Shown: positions 51,230 to 61,919 of the stretch, piece after piece
Position numbering within the stretch: the first letter of the stretch is position 1
How the letters are laid out: every line of letters starts with the position of its first letter
Source: Isoetes taiwanensis
Lineage: Eukaryota > Streptophyta > Lycopodiopsida > Isoetales > Isoetaceae
NCBI GenBank assembly: GCA_021234155.1
Contig: JAJEKV010000028.1
Location: 3,740,567 to 3,804,566 of the forward strand
Reading direction: 5' to 3'
DNA length: 64,000 nucleotides
Made by a program: the position numbers and the translations under genes
Notes under the pieces: model-generated
The model's input: the letters and a program-made list of their open reading frames with translations, nothing else
The model's database searches: none
What the model was told of the DNA's origin: nothing

Positions 51230-53049
51230 GGTGTGGTTGCGTGAATACATACCGAGGCTCGATGATCTCGTATCCAATTGGAACTTCCTTCCCAAGAGAT
51301 AGTGCCTCCAAATTCTTAATGCCACGGCGACCGCAAGCAATTCTTGATCGTAGGCGGGTAGCGCATTCGGCGCCGTCGTTCATCTTCCTAGAATCATATG
51401 CTACTACCGCTCTTCTCGCATGAGCAGCGCTTTTTGTGGCTATCTTACTCGTGATCTGCCGCCACAAGCTTATATTTCCTTTGGTGCGGCGGGGGTCAAG
51501 GCGGGCGGTTGTCAAGGCTTCCTTCAACAATTCAAACCCTGCTTGGGCTTTCTTGTGCCAATGATCTACCCAATCTTTCACCTTTTTCGCCCTCATCAAA
51601 TTCACGTTAGCGAGGCCGCTATCTTTGCAAAGTTCTTCACAAACTTCCTGTAGTACCCTGTAGGCCAAGGAAACTTCTGACCTCATGCACATTCTTCGGT
51701 GCCGGCCATTGAATGACGGCTTCAATCTTGGCAGGGTTCGTCGAAATCCCTTCCGAGATCACATGACCGGTATTCCACCCTCTCCGTTCGCGGTGACACC
51801 CGACAACTTGGCATAACCGGTGCCTCCTTAATTTCTCAAGCACTCTCCTTAGGTGTTGCACGTGTTCCTCCAGGGATCTGCTATACACCAAAATGTCATC
51901 AAAGAATACTACCGTGAATTCATAGTGCCCATACCTGGTCCTGAAAGCCGTTTTATGCACGTCTTCTTCCTTTATTCTGATTTGGTGACAGCCTGACCTT
52001 AGGTCGATTTTGGAGAAGACTTTTGCCCCTTGGAGCTGATCCATCAAGTCGTCCGATCTGGGGAGCGCGTACTTATTCTTGATAGTGTACGTATTCAACT
52101 GCCTGTAATCTATGCACATCCTCAAGCTGCCATCCTTCTTCTTTACAAAAAGAATGGGTGCTCCAAATGGCGAGACACTAGGTCTAATGAAGCCTAGGTC
52201 GAGCAACTCCTGCAATTGCTTCTTTAGCTCCGTCAACTCCTGCGTGGTCATTCTGTATGGGGCTTTGCTTGTCAGTTTCGTTCCCAGTTCGAGTGCTATC
52301 TCACACTCGACTCCCCTATAAGGAGGGAGCTGCTTGATCTCATCTGGAAAGAGATCGTGGAACTCCGTGATCAACTTAGCTACTTGTTTGGGCAACTCGC
52401 TGAGCCCCTTATCCTCCTTACCTTCTTCTGATTCGGGCTCTTGGATCTCAAGCTTGAAGATATAAGCTACCTGCTCACTCTTTATGCACCTGAACTGCTG
52501 CTTACTAGACATGCACTGCATAATGGGAACGACTTCTTTACCTGTGATCTCTATGATCTTGCCATTGGGTGCTGTGAGGGTCACCTTCCGCTTTCCACAA
52601 TCAATGAGGGCTCCTGCTGGACCAAGATACTCCATTCCAATGATTAGATCATACTTTCCAATGTTCATTACCTCTGCCCCCATCTGAATGTTGATTCCTG
52701 ACAAATCAATATCGAAGTTTATCCTTTTTCCCGCTGTATGCCTTATTCCCCCGTTTGCTAACACCACGGGTCTTGGCTTGGACTTCAATGGCTTGAGCTT
52801 TAACATCTCGACCATTCTTGGGGATGCAAAGTTGTGGCTACTTCCCGAATCTATCAGGATTGTGAATGACTTGGCTTTGGCCTTCCCTATTGTGGATATT
52901 ACCTGATATTGATTCTCCGCTTGTTCTGTGTCTATTGCGGCAAAGATATGACACTCACCACGATATATAGTCGGCGGGCTGCCTGCGGCGTCGTCGTCGG
53001 GGCGGAGTGTCCCCATCCTCCCAACTCTGCTGGCGCATTTTGCACTCAT
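51230..53049 (-). pseudogene. Gypsy (unit 2) protease, reverse transcriptase and RNase H
   Basis: A 470-residue open frame (53049-51637) joins protease ([10 protein letters not shown], about residue 65) and RT without the insertion seen in unit 1. It shows the linker [20 protein letters not shown] and [35 protein letters not shown], and YGHYEF running directly into [14 protein letters not shown], so the same RT deletion is present. RNase H (51725-51147) is disturbed at several points (for example TARLDPRRTKG for TAPVLTLPDP). The RT deletion predates the duplication. Confidence 0.85.
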
Positions 53050-54264
53050 GGACGTAGGGGCAGTTCGTTTGTCCTATGACCTGGCTAGAAACATCTGGAA
53101 ACAAAGCTGGTTTTCTATGCACTCCTGCCTCTTTTCCCCGGGCATTGCCAAAAGGACCGCCTTTGCTTTGAAGTAGTTTGACCCTCTGCTTGTCCTTGAA
53201 GGACACTGCTTCTTCTCCTGCTGCTTCCCCTTAGTTTGCCACTATATGGGGCTCTAGCTGAACTGGGCTGGCTGCCCCTCGGGCTGTAACTCCCGTTGCC
53301 TTGCCTTTATCACGGTATTACTGCCTCGCCGCTATTCGAGGAGGCCAGATCCCTTGCAAGCTTATTGCCTTGGACTCGCCGATATCGTCTTAGGGTTTAT
53401 TGCCCTTACAAGCTGCCGGATCTCATCATTCAACCCCTCAATATAGCTCTCTCCATGCATGCTTTTCACTCAACTTTGGCACATAAAGCCTTAGTCTCAT
53501 GAATTTTTCTCATATTTTTGGACTGATTTGTTTCCCTATTGCAACTGTAGAAGCTGGCGCATCATGTTGGACTTGTGCTCTCTTGGGACGTAATGGCGCT
53601 TGAAAGCTTTAGCAAACTTTCTGAACATGCAAGCATCCCTGCTTAAGCCATGGGCCTTGGCATATCCCTTCCACCAAATGCGTGCTGCTCCCTTCAGGTT
53701 GGCTGTTGCCACCCTGTCTTTGTCCTTGTCCTTCATACCATAGGCGTTACCATACTCACTCATCTCATCGAGCCAAGCCTCTGCCTCCATTCCTGACCTA
53801 TTCTCACCTGAGAATTGCTCGAGCTTCCTGGCCTTCCAAACGTTTCCCAATGCAGAGTCTACCTTCTTCTGGTAGTCCGAGGTTCTCGTCTCCTTGTGTC
53901 TGTCGTCTCTTCGGTTCTGCCCTTGTTCAGCCTCTTCCTCGGAATCAGAGTCTGAGTCCGAGCTTGAGTCGGAGGATTCCGTGCTGGGGGACCTCCTTCT
54001 CTTGCTCCTCTTTTTGTCCTTTCCTACTTTCCGAGCTGATGCTTGCGGCAACTGGGCATTGCCTTCCGACCCAACTCCTGCCTGAGTTGCCAAGTAGGCC
54101 TTTATTTGCTCAAGATCCGTTCTCATTTGCGACATTTCTTCCTCTGGGGTCATGGGGCCAAACGCCTCATATAGGTTCCTTGCCGGGTGCGGCCTAAGCG
54201 GACTCTGTTCTTCCCTATGGTTTCGCCGTTGTTGTGCCTCTAGCTGCATGCACAAGTAGGTCAT
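53050..54264 (-). pseudogene. Gypsy (unit 2) gag
   Basis: The frame at 54264-53536 (242 residues) is the best gag copy: EEEMSQMRTDLEQIKAYLAT, a serine/aspartate/glutamate-rich tract (SSDSSSDSDSDSEEEAEQGQ), KKVDSALGNVWKARKLEQFS, AWLDEMSEYGNAYGMKDKDK, AARIWWKGYAKAHGLSRDAC and FAKAFKRHYVPREHKSNMMR, the core of the retrotransposon gag family. The downstream part to the zinc knuckle is frame-shifted. The knuckle again contains the TAG between CxRCF-like and PGHRT (about 53080-53090). Confidence 0.8.
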
Positions 54265-54420
54265 GGCTATATGGTTAGTTTTATTTGTTCTGTTGCATTA
54301 TATATGTTTGTTGGTATAGTTGTGGAACAAAATACATCAACAAAACATTTAAAGTGCAAAAGAAATTATATTTATATTATATAATATCTTAATACAACGC
54401 CCCCGGGATCAAGAGTCTAA

Positions 54421-55946
54421 CTATTCTTGAAATCGCCGGTAGGATGGGTTATCCTCGAGGAACTTCTTAACTTGGGCCATTCCTACCGAGCGTCCCAAGT
54501 TCCTGAGGACGTTGGTTGATGACCCGCTCTGCAAAGCTGTCACCAATTCTTCCACCCTGCGGTCGGAGGTGTAGGCTGCGGTCACTGCCAGTCTTCCCTG
54601 CCTTCGATAAGGTATGGCGAAGTCGAAGATGTCGAGTGCCATCGCTCTCTTGACTAAGATGGCATAGTCGGTGTTGGCAGCTAGCCGAGCATGCCGGCCA
54701 AAGTCTGAGAGCGCGATGAGCATGAATACTCCTTCTTCGCCCCTGGGACTGAATTTGCGGTGTATTACCGTTATTCTCCCGTCCAGCAGCAAGGGAAGAT
54801 AGTATCGCAGCGACCTGTCATTGTGCGTCGTTGTTGATTCTTCGCCCCCTCGGCCACCAGCTCTGTGCCTTCCGGCATACTCGTCGACCTCCACCTCGGT
54901 GATTTCTTGGTAGTCTCTAATTGTCGAGTCGACTCGCCTGATGTCGATTCCTGCTCCTCTTGCACGAGGTGGTGTCGAAGAGCTCGGCATCAAAATGCTC
55001 GTGGTCTTGCCGCGGATTCCCATCTGTTCCTGGATGGCATAGAACTCCTCCTCAGATGGCAGTTCTCGAGCTTCCATAATTTGCCTTATGTTGTTGTAGG
55101 CCTGGATATCCGAATTCGACTCCCCTGTATAGGTGTCGGCTTCCCTCACTTGAAGCGGGAAGTCTGAGACTCCCCGGATGATGAAGTCGTCCAAGTCTGG
55201 TTGCTGCCGTAGTTGGTGCAGCAACTCGTCAAGCCGGAACTCCCTCTCCCTGCATTCGGGAAGATTCTGGATATCGCCGAGGAGCAGATATTCCTCACCG
55301 TCGATGATGATGGGGGCTAGGCTTGTGATGCCTAGCCCAAGTGGAGGAGCGACTCTGAGGGTCTGCCGGTTCCGCTCGAAGTCCTGTAGCTCCTCTTCTG
55401 CTAGCCGCTGTTCTTCTTCTGGGTCGAGCTCCGTATATTCCTCCTCTTCCGATTCCTCTTCTTCTGCTCTTCTTCTTGTTCTCGCTGGTACTGCAAAAGC
55501 ATCTGGTCTGTTGCTGAGACTGCTATGGGGTCCACCTCCATGGGAGGAATAGAGGTTTCCCCCATTGGGTTTTCAGCACGGTGGGAAAGGAAAATGGCTA
55601 AGGCGGCGGTGTAGGAAAAATACTTGGTCATGTCAACTATCAGGACCATGTAATCTGACAACCTTTGTGCCTTGTTGGTTAAGTACTTGGCAATGTTTGG
55701 AACATCACCCAAGGCTTCTCGAAGGGATGGGCGGGGAACACAATAGCTTGTGCAAGGGGGTAGCTGCACTAGGGAGGGTCCTACCCTAGCTTGGAACTCG
55801 GCTAAAACTTGCCTATATGCTGGGGTTGCATGCAGAGTTGCTTGGACATCTATCTCTTTCCTAAAGACTCGGAAGATGTTGTTGACATCAGCCTCGGCAG
55901 CATGGGCACTGGCGCTGTACCATCGCCTGAAGTCAGCAGTTGCCAT
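54421..55946 (-). CDS. Unknown ORF-X, unit 2 (fullest copy, one probable frame break)
   Basis: I do not recognise this protein. From the ATG at 55946 it has an N-terminal helical region of about 150 residues (FRRWYSASAHAAEADVNNIF, ATPAYRQVLAEFQARVGPSL, GDVPNIAKYLTNKAQRLSDY, KYFSYTAALAIFLSHRAENP). Then follows a very acidic tract around 55400-55480 (EEEESEEEEYTELDPEEEQR), where the frame changes. The C-terminal frame (55224-54421) has DLDDFIIRGVSDFPL, AYNNIRQIMEARELPSEEEF, RSLRYYLPLLLDGRITVIHR, ALDIFDFAIPYRRQGRLAVT and FLEDNPSYRRFQE. Total length is about 500 residues. There are no transmembrane segments and no motif I can name. Its place between the missing 5' LTR and gag suggests an extra structural-type ORF of this gypsy lineage. 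An unrelated captured gene or a viral-like coat protein are alternatives. Confidence 0.5.
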
Positions 55947-55949
55947 GGA

Positions 55950-56630
55950 TCTAGGGAAGATGAGACTAACAAACAGATGCAGGAGCACCTCACACTGACC
56001 CCAATTTTTGGTCCACAGTTGTTTTTTAGTTGTACGGAAGTGTTGTTTTATGTCAAAAACAACACCAAAATGGCCCCAAAAGACCACGTGGCCCGTTTAT
56101 CCGGATTTGCACAAAGGGACAGTGGTTTTTTGGCAAAAAATCCCACGGTGGTCTTTTGACAGAAAAATCCACGCGTAGAAAAAATTGACATAGTTTTTGT
56201 GATTTTTTGTCAACGTGTATTTTTTTTCCTTCACTGTTGTTTTTAGCGGAGCCATGCGTTGTTTATCTTCAGAATTACATGCGTAGGTTTCGATATTACC
56301 ACACGTGAAAAATAAAATTACAACATGAAAGTAAGATTGTTTTTAAAAATAGTTACATGTTATTTAGCAAAGTACCACATATGTTATTAAAATATTGCTA
56401 TTGTTTTTTATGCTATTAAATATTGATTTTTTAAAATAAGGACATGTAAAAAAGCATTATTATAACACATGGAAAAAACGAGGTGTTGTTTCTAATATGC
56501 CTTGTAACTAATGAAATATTGACATGTGTCCTAGTTTTTAAATAAACACATAGATATCAACACATAGAGATGCAAAGAAGTGATGTTGTTTTTCTCAATA
56601 ATGCACACGTTCAAGTGTTGTTTTTGCTAA
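55950..56630. other. AT-rich flank, no gene seen
   Basis: Non-coding. It has repeated short words (ACACGTG, GTTGTTTTT, ACATGT, AAAACAACA) that foreshadow the array at 56636-56830. No gypsy 5' LTR is found here, so tandem unit 2 has no visible 5' end. Confidence 0.4.
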
Positions 56631-56635
56631 GAAAA

Positions 56636-56830
56636 TAAAAAACCACCCATGGCCTCTTTTAGTTTACAAAACAATACGTGTTGTTTTTGCCAAGAAAATA
56701 AAAAACCACCCATGGCCAAATAAAAAACCACCCATGGCCTCTTTTAGTTTACAAAACAACACGTGTTGTTTTTGCCAAGAAAATAAAAAAAACCACCCAT
56801 GGCCTCTTTCAGTCTACAAAACAACACGTA
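56636..56830. repeat. Short tandem array (about 60-80-bp unit)
   Basis: Three to four imperfect units contain AAAAAACCACCCATGGCCTC, TTTTAGTTTACAAAACAACA and CGTGTTGTTTTTGCCAAGAA. The second unit carries a partial internal repeat (AAACCACCCATGGCC twice). Confidence 0.75.
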
Positions 56831-57430
56831 GTTTTAAATAAAATGATATTTTAATAAAAGAAAAATAACCACAAATTATATTCATATCTTAATAAAGCCT
56901 TTTGGGAATTGAACCCAAACAATTCCATTTTAGACATAATTTTTTTTTTTACTGCGACCAAATCTAGTTTTTAAGTTTCTATTCTATTCTTAAGCAAACT
57001 ATTTAACACATTTCATTAATGTATTTTCAGTGGTACAACTAAATGAATGTGCATTAAAAGGTACAATTTATTTTTTATGTGTTCTATTATTCTGTAATAG
57101 CTTGGAGATTACATTGTGAAATTAGCGGAAACATTCTTTTATGGTACAGCTTCACAATGTTTAATAGCTTGGAACTGGGATCTATTACTTTGCCAAATGT
57201 TATTGTAGATTATAATAATGCAGTATCTCTAGACATAGGAGTCAATTATTTTGCATACAGCCGAATCTGTTCTATTAAGCCAATGAAATTCCCATTTACC
57301 CTGGTTGGCAGGTGATCCAGGCTAAACAAGAGTATGTGTAGATCTGAGCGTAGCTTAAATGCTAGCAACCGCTATAGTCCTTAAGAGATCTGAGGAAAAA
57401 GGAAAAAGATAAGAATGATTCATGTTCGGG
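56831..57430. other. No gene recognised
   Basis: AT-rich. A 78-residue open frame at 57079-57315 has no recognisable domain. Confidence 0.3.
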
Positions 57431-57433
57431 AAG

Positions 57434-57466
57434 GGCTACAGAAAAAAAAAAAAAAAAAAAAAAAAA
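57434..57466. repeat. Poly(A) tract
   Basis: About 29 A bases after GGGCTACAG, broken by a single C near its end. It may be the tail of an old plus-strand retroposon; no duplication was found. Confidence 0.6.
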
Positions 57467-57762
57467 ACAAGGTAAAGAGAGAACTTATCTGTTTTAGATG
57501 GCCTTTAATCTGTAACTCCATCATTGCAAAGAGCCAAAATGGAAAAGAGATTTATGCTGTTCTTGGCCGCAAGGCTGGAGATGCATCATTCCGGTGAACT
57601 GCTGATCTATAAACAGAGTAAATGTTGGTTACCCGATGATTTAAGCCCCATAGCAAGGCGCACAAGTCGCAAGGCAGCCATTGCTCTGCAAACCCATCAC
57701 AGAATGGATCAGATTTTGCTACACAACACAATAATCAAAGACCTGAAAGCTCACATGCTTAA

Positions 57763-57850
57763 AAAAAACCCCAACGTTTACCTTGCCATCTGCGAAACTG
57801 CGAAAGAAAAACCCCAACGTTTTACCTTGTCATAGGGAACTGCGAAACTT
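57763..57850. repeat. Tandem duplication of about 45 bp
   Basis: AAAAACCCCAACGTTT(T)ACCTTG(C/T)CAT...CTGCGAAACT occurs twice in a row. Confidence 0.7.
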
Positions 57851-58098
57851 CCAAGGATTTATTGAAACAATAGAGTATTTCATAATTGCATGCAGGTTTC
57901 CTTTCCCAAAAGGCATTTGAATGGATTCATTCATACCAGTCCTTGGATGCCACAGAGAAATGAGCAAAACCCGAAGGTTTGTCCAGCAGAAGCACTGCGA
58001 AGATTTCAAAATATCCTTATGTATGGTAAGCATAAGCTGTTTTGTCTTGCCATCGCCAGAAATCCCATAGCTTACTCCAACGTTGCCTCTAAAGTCCC

Positions 58099-58295
58099 TG
58101 ATGGCGGAAATCTGAGAGCTGCTACAGAGCCACCAATGCGACCTCGTCCTAACTAGAAACATCTAGTCCGTGATGGCGAAAATCTGAGAGCTGTTACAGA
58201 GCCACCAATGTGACATCTGGGATTCAGCATGCCATGGCAAAGGCTGTTACAGACCCTTGTCCTCGCCCATCTGAGATTGAGCATGCCATGGCAAA
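58099..58295. repeat. Two short direct duplications
   Basis: TGATGGCG(G/A)AAATCTGAGAGCTG followed by (C/T)TACAGAGCCACCAATG occurs at about 58099 and 58171. ATT(C/G)AGCATGCCATGGCAAAGG occurs at about 58212 and 58272. Translating them gives a repeated HAMAKA, but nothing suggests a real protein. Confidence 0.65.
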
Positions 58296-58439
58296 GGCGG
58301 CAAGTCAGCAAGGAGGGAAGAACGGGAAGAACGGCAAGGGGCGCCATGGCAAATGCGGTAAGTCGGCAAGGCGGGAAAAATGGGATCATGATCTGCCCGT
58401 TAATCTCGGCCGTCAATTCTAGAGCCAATAAGAACAAAG

Positions 58440-59740
58440 GGCGAGGATCGCCATCTTGGCCATTCATCTTATTAATCTTAGCCGTTGGATGTTATATTTT
58501 TTTTCCACACCAGAATGACCACCATTTTTTTCCTCAACATATGTTTTATTCCTCGGCATATGGTTTAATTGCTTCTCTCTTTCAATCAAAATATCTTTGA
58601 CAAAATAATGGCAACGCCCATGTCAATGATTTCCAGTTGAGTTGATGTAGGCACTCAAGCCTTGTTCTCAGAATAACATTATTATCTATCTGAAGCCAAC
58701 TTTTATCTTAAATTTCGGCTTAAACCTATAGCAAAGGGATATGAAGGCTCCAACCATCTAAGTTGGTGGCTTTGAACCTTCATACCCTAAGATTGACCAC
58801 AATATAGGCGAACATCCTTCCAAGGAGGGCTGAAACGAAAGATTGCATAATATATTTTGGGTCGTTCTTCTCGATCGTTCTATATAATGCAGACTTTATC
58901 ATGCGCTGCATAAAACTATCATTTTCTTTTTTTCACACATGACCAAACCATTAATTGAGTTCTCCATTATATTCATTGATGATTTATGGTTTTTTACTCC
59001 GTTTTCCCATTTCTGCCATCATTTTGTCATCTCCTTTTGATCTGCTTGGCTAAATTGTCCCATTTCCTATTTTTTGACCTAGAAAACCCCTTTGTACAAA
59101 GATTAACCTAGTCATTTACGACCAAAAGTGTATAAAATTCTTTGTTATCATAACATGCCACATGTGACTGGTGACATGGCATGACAAGTCAGCAAGGTCA
59201 AGTTCTGACTAGGCCAAAAATGATAAAAGATGTACATCTTTGATTTTTCATTGGATGACATTGGCAAAATGTAGTGACATAGACATGATGACTAGGATTT
59301 TTTTGCAAGAAATTGATAAAGCAAGAAATACAACTACCTTCGGAGTTCTCGGTAGAGGAATTTGGTAAGGGATAGAGGGAACTTTAAGAACTTAAATAAG
59401 TTTTTTGTTACCAAAAGGGGCCTTCGTGCTTAATGTCAACTTGTGGTGGTAACTCTCAATAGGTATTCGTATGTTGGTGATATAAGTCCCCGGATAGTGT
59501 ATAGTTATGTTTGTGTAGTAGGTTATTGTCTTCCCTTGCCTTCTTGGTCACGGAGTAATCCCCCAAGGCATTATGTCAAGGGTTTGACTAGTTTCTTCGT
59601 ATGGAAAAGACTTGTGGCATGTTTTGACCCCATCATGTTAATGGGTACCAAAAAACCAATTCAGTGGTTTTCAACTACCAAATTGTACAACGTCAATGCA
59701 TACCAAATTTCGTGGATAGAGCCCGGGAGTTGCTCCCCAC
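58440..59740. other. No gene seen
   Basis: AT-rich sequence without a recognisable domain, RNA gene or repeat, ending at the minisatellite. Confidence 0.35.
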
Positions 59741-60385
59741 CTAGGCTCAAACATGTCAGGGTGGCTCAAACATGCCAAGGTGGCTCAAACATGCCACCTA
59801 GGCTCCAACATGCCGAGGTGGCTACATGCCACGTGGGCTCCCAACATGCCACCTAGGCTCCAACATGCCGAGGTGGCTACATGCCACGTGGGCGCCCAAC
59901 ATGCCACCTAGGCTCCAACATGCCAAGGTGGCTCAAACATGCCACTCGGCTCAAACATGCCAAGGTGGCTCAAACATGCCATGTGAACTCCATCATGCCA
60001 CCTAGGCTCCAACATGCGAAGGTGGCTCAGGCATGCCAAAGTGGCTCAAACATGCCACCTAGGTTCCAACATGCCAAGGTGGCTCAGGCATGCCACCTAG
60101 GCTCCAACATGCCAAGGTGGCTCAAACATACCACATAGGCCCTAACATGCCAAGGTGACTCAAGCATGCCACCTATGCTCAAACATGCCAAGGCGGCTCA
60201 AACATGCCACGTGGGATCCAACATGCCACCTAGGCTCCAACGTGCCAAGCTGGCTCAATCATGCCACGTGGGCTCCCAACATGCCAACTAGGCTCCAACA
60301 TGCCAAGGTGGCTCAAACATGCCAAGGTGGCTCAAACATGCCACGCGAGCTCCAACATGCCACCTAGGCTCCAACATACCACGAA
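59741..60385. repeat. 19-bp minisatellite array (about 34 copies)
   Basis: The monomers are of two main types: A, CAACATGCCACCTAGGCTC, and B, AAACATGCCAAGGTGGCTC. A minor type contains CATGCCACGTGGGC. Because 19 is not a multiple of 3, three monomers give a 19-residue period, which keeps frames open and produces artificial repeats such as PRLQHAKVAQTCHLGSNM. The A core (GCCACCTAGGC) is almost the reverse complement of the B core (GCCAAGGTGGC), so neighbouring monomers can pair. It abuts one end of the inverted-repeat family that follows. Confidence 0.85.
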
Positions 60386-60394
60386 GCGTCCTGC

Positions 60395-61150
60395 GGGTTG
60401 ACCGCGTAGAAAACCAAGTATTTTGTCATTCGGGCAGTACAAAGGCTCTGGAATGGAGATTCGACTTCGCCATGTCGTCCGGAATGGCGAAATTACCCCA
60501 GGGACCAAGTTACATGGTCATTTTTGGCAACGAAAGAAACACGAACCCTCTACATGGCGGTATTATGACCATCTCCTAGGCAATTGACTCTGAACGTGTT
60601 GGACATGAGCTACTTTGGTGCTTCTTGGAGAAGGGGTGGTCTTACGCCCACGAAACTTGGTCCCAGGGGTAAAGTCGACATTTTGGAGTCCATTGGCGAG
60701 TCAGTTCCACGGTTTTGGAGTGAGAGAGTTGCGTCAGGTGGCAGGGCCTTGGGGAGAGGACCTTTAAATCAACTTGGGGAAGGTTTAAGGGTCCATCTTC
60801 CGGCATCAACACCCTCCCTCTACTTGATGACATTGTGCAAGATCGATCAAATAAAACTAGGATACGCCTCCGAAATGTAAACCCTATGTGTTGCTAGGTT
60901 ATTGAAAGGTTTGCGTTATGGAGGTCGAGTTTTAGTCAGGTTGCACGGGGACATGGTCGAGAAGGCTGCGGTTGGAAATGTGCTTAATAGGAATGGGAGA
61001 ATGGGATTTGAATTTATCTTCCTCCGGTGTGGCAATTAGAAGTCAAAAAGCACCTTTTGCGTGCAAAATTGTTTGGGATCATTCGGGATGGCCAATAGAT
61101 CCAAACTCATTATTTCAGGTTGCCATGGCTCGGCTACATGTGTTTAGCGC
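60395..61150 (+). repeat. Complex repeat family, unit 1 (plus orientation)
   Basis: Non-coding repeat that recurs three more times to the right in the opposite orientation. Landmarks are GGGCAGTACAAAGGCTCTGG, ACGAACCCTCTACATGGCGG, GAGCTACTTTGGTGCTTCTT, CGAAACTTGGTCCCAGGGGT and GACATTGTGCAAGATC, then GGAGGTCGAGTTTTAGTC near 60920. No protein domain is recognised. Open frames in it are short and not shared between units. Confidence 0.75.
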
Positions 61151-61276
61151 CTACCTTTATCAAAGCGACCGCGTTTTGACCTCCCAAAAGCAAAACCACG
61201 TGTTGTTTGCTAGGTTGTTGTGGGGTTTACGTTTGGGAGGCCAAAATGTGATCGTTTTCTCGTGATAGCTAAGTGC

Positions 61277-61910
61277 ATTATTGCTAAACACACATGAGCC
61301 ATGGTAATTGGAAATAACAGAGTTTGATCTATTGGCCATCCCTAATGATCCCAAACAATTTTGCTATCGCAAAAGGTGCTCTTGACTTCTAATTGCCACA
61401 CCGAGGAAGATAAATCCAAATCCCATTCCCCGCCTCCTATTGCTTCACATTTTCAATCGCAGCTTCTTGACCATGTCCCAAGTGCAACCGACTAAAACTC
61501 TAATCCTCCATAACGCAAACCTTTCAATAACCTAGCAACACACTGTGGTTTACATTTTGGAGGCCAGATCCCAGTCGATTCGGACCAGATCTTGCACAAT
61601 GTCATCACGTAGAGGGAGGGTGTTGATGCCGTAAGACGGACCTTTAAACCTTCCAAAAGCAAGTTCGGCCTCAAAGGTCCTCTCCCAAGGCCCCCGGCCA
61701 CCTGACGGGCAACTCTCCCACTCCAAACCGTGGAACTGACTCGCCAATAGACTCAAAATGTCGACTTTACCCCCGGGGACCAAGTTTCGCGGGGCGTAAG
61801 ACCACCCCTTCTCCAAGAAGCACCAAAGTAGCTCATGTCCAACACGCTCAGAGTCAATTGGCCTAGGAGATGGTCATGAATACCGCTATGTAGAGGGTTC
61901 GTGGTTCGGC
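61277..61910 (-). repeat. Complex repeat family, unit 2 (inverted)
   Basis: Reverse complement of about 60530-61150, arranged tail to tail with it. The two arms (each about 620 bp) are separated by about 125 bp (61151-61276). The match includes GATCCCAAACAATTTTGC, GGCCATCCC, TCTAATTGCCACACC and AGCACCAAAGTAGCTCATGT. Confidence 0.8.
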
Positions 61911-61919
61911 TGCTCTAGA

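Larger units (their letters stand above)
47139..55706. repeat. Tandem unit 2 (8,568 bp)
   Basis: A head-to-tail copy of 38188-47138. Most of the sequence is identical; differences cluster at CTG/CAG and neighbouring CG sites. It lacks the MITE and the 193-bp insertion of unit 1. After GTTTGGAACATC at 55706 it continues into unique sequence (the N-terminus of ORF-X). Confidence 0.9.

Noticed and set aside
54421-55946. ORF-X as an integrated viral coat or nucleocapsid protein
   Set aside because: No motif supports a specific virus family, and its position beside gag fits a retrotransposon ORF at least as well. Kept as unknown.
58210-58422. Possible small protein with HAMAKA repeats
   Set aside because: The repeats come from a local DNA duplication; there is no supporting start context or family.
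59741-60385. CRISPR-like array
   Set aside because: Repeats are directly adjacent without unique spacers, and the context is a plant nuclear genome.
59881-60579. Open frames encoding repetitive QHAKVAQTCHLGSNMP-like proteins
   Set aside because: They are translations of a 19-bp minisatellite. The repeat length, not selection, keeps the frames open, and there is no promoter or unique domain.
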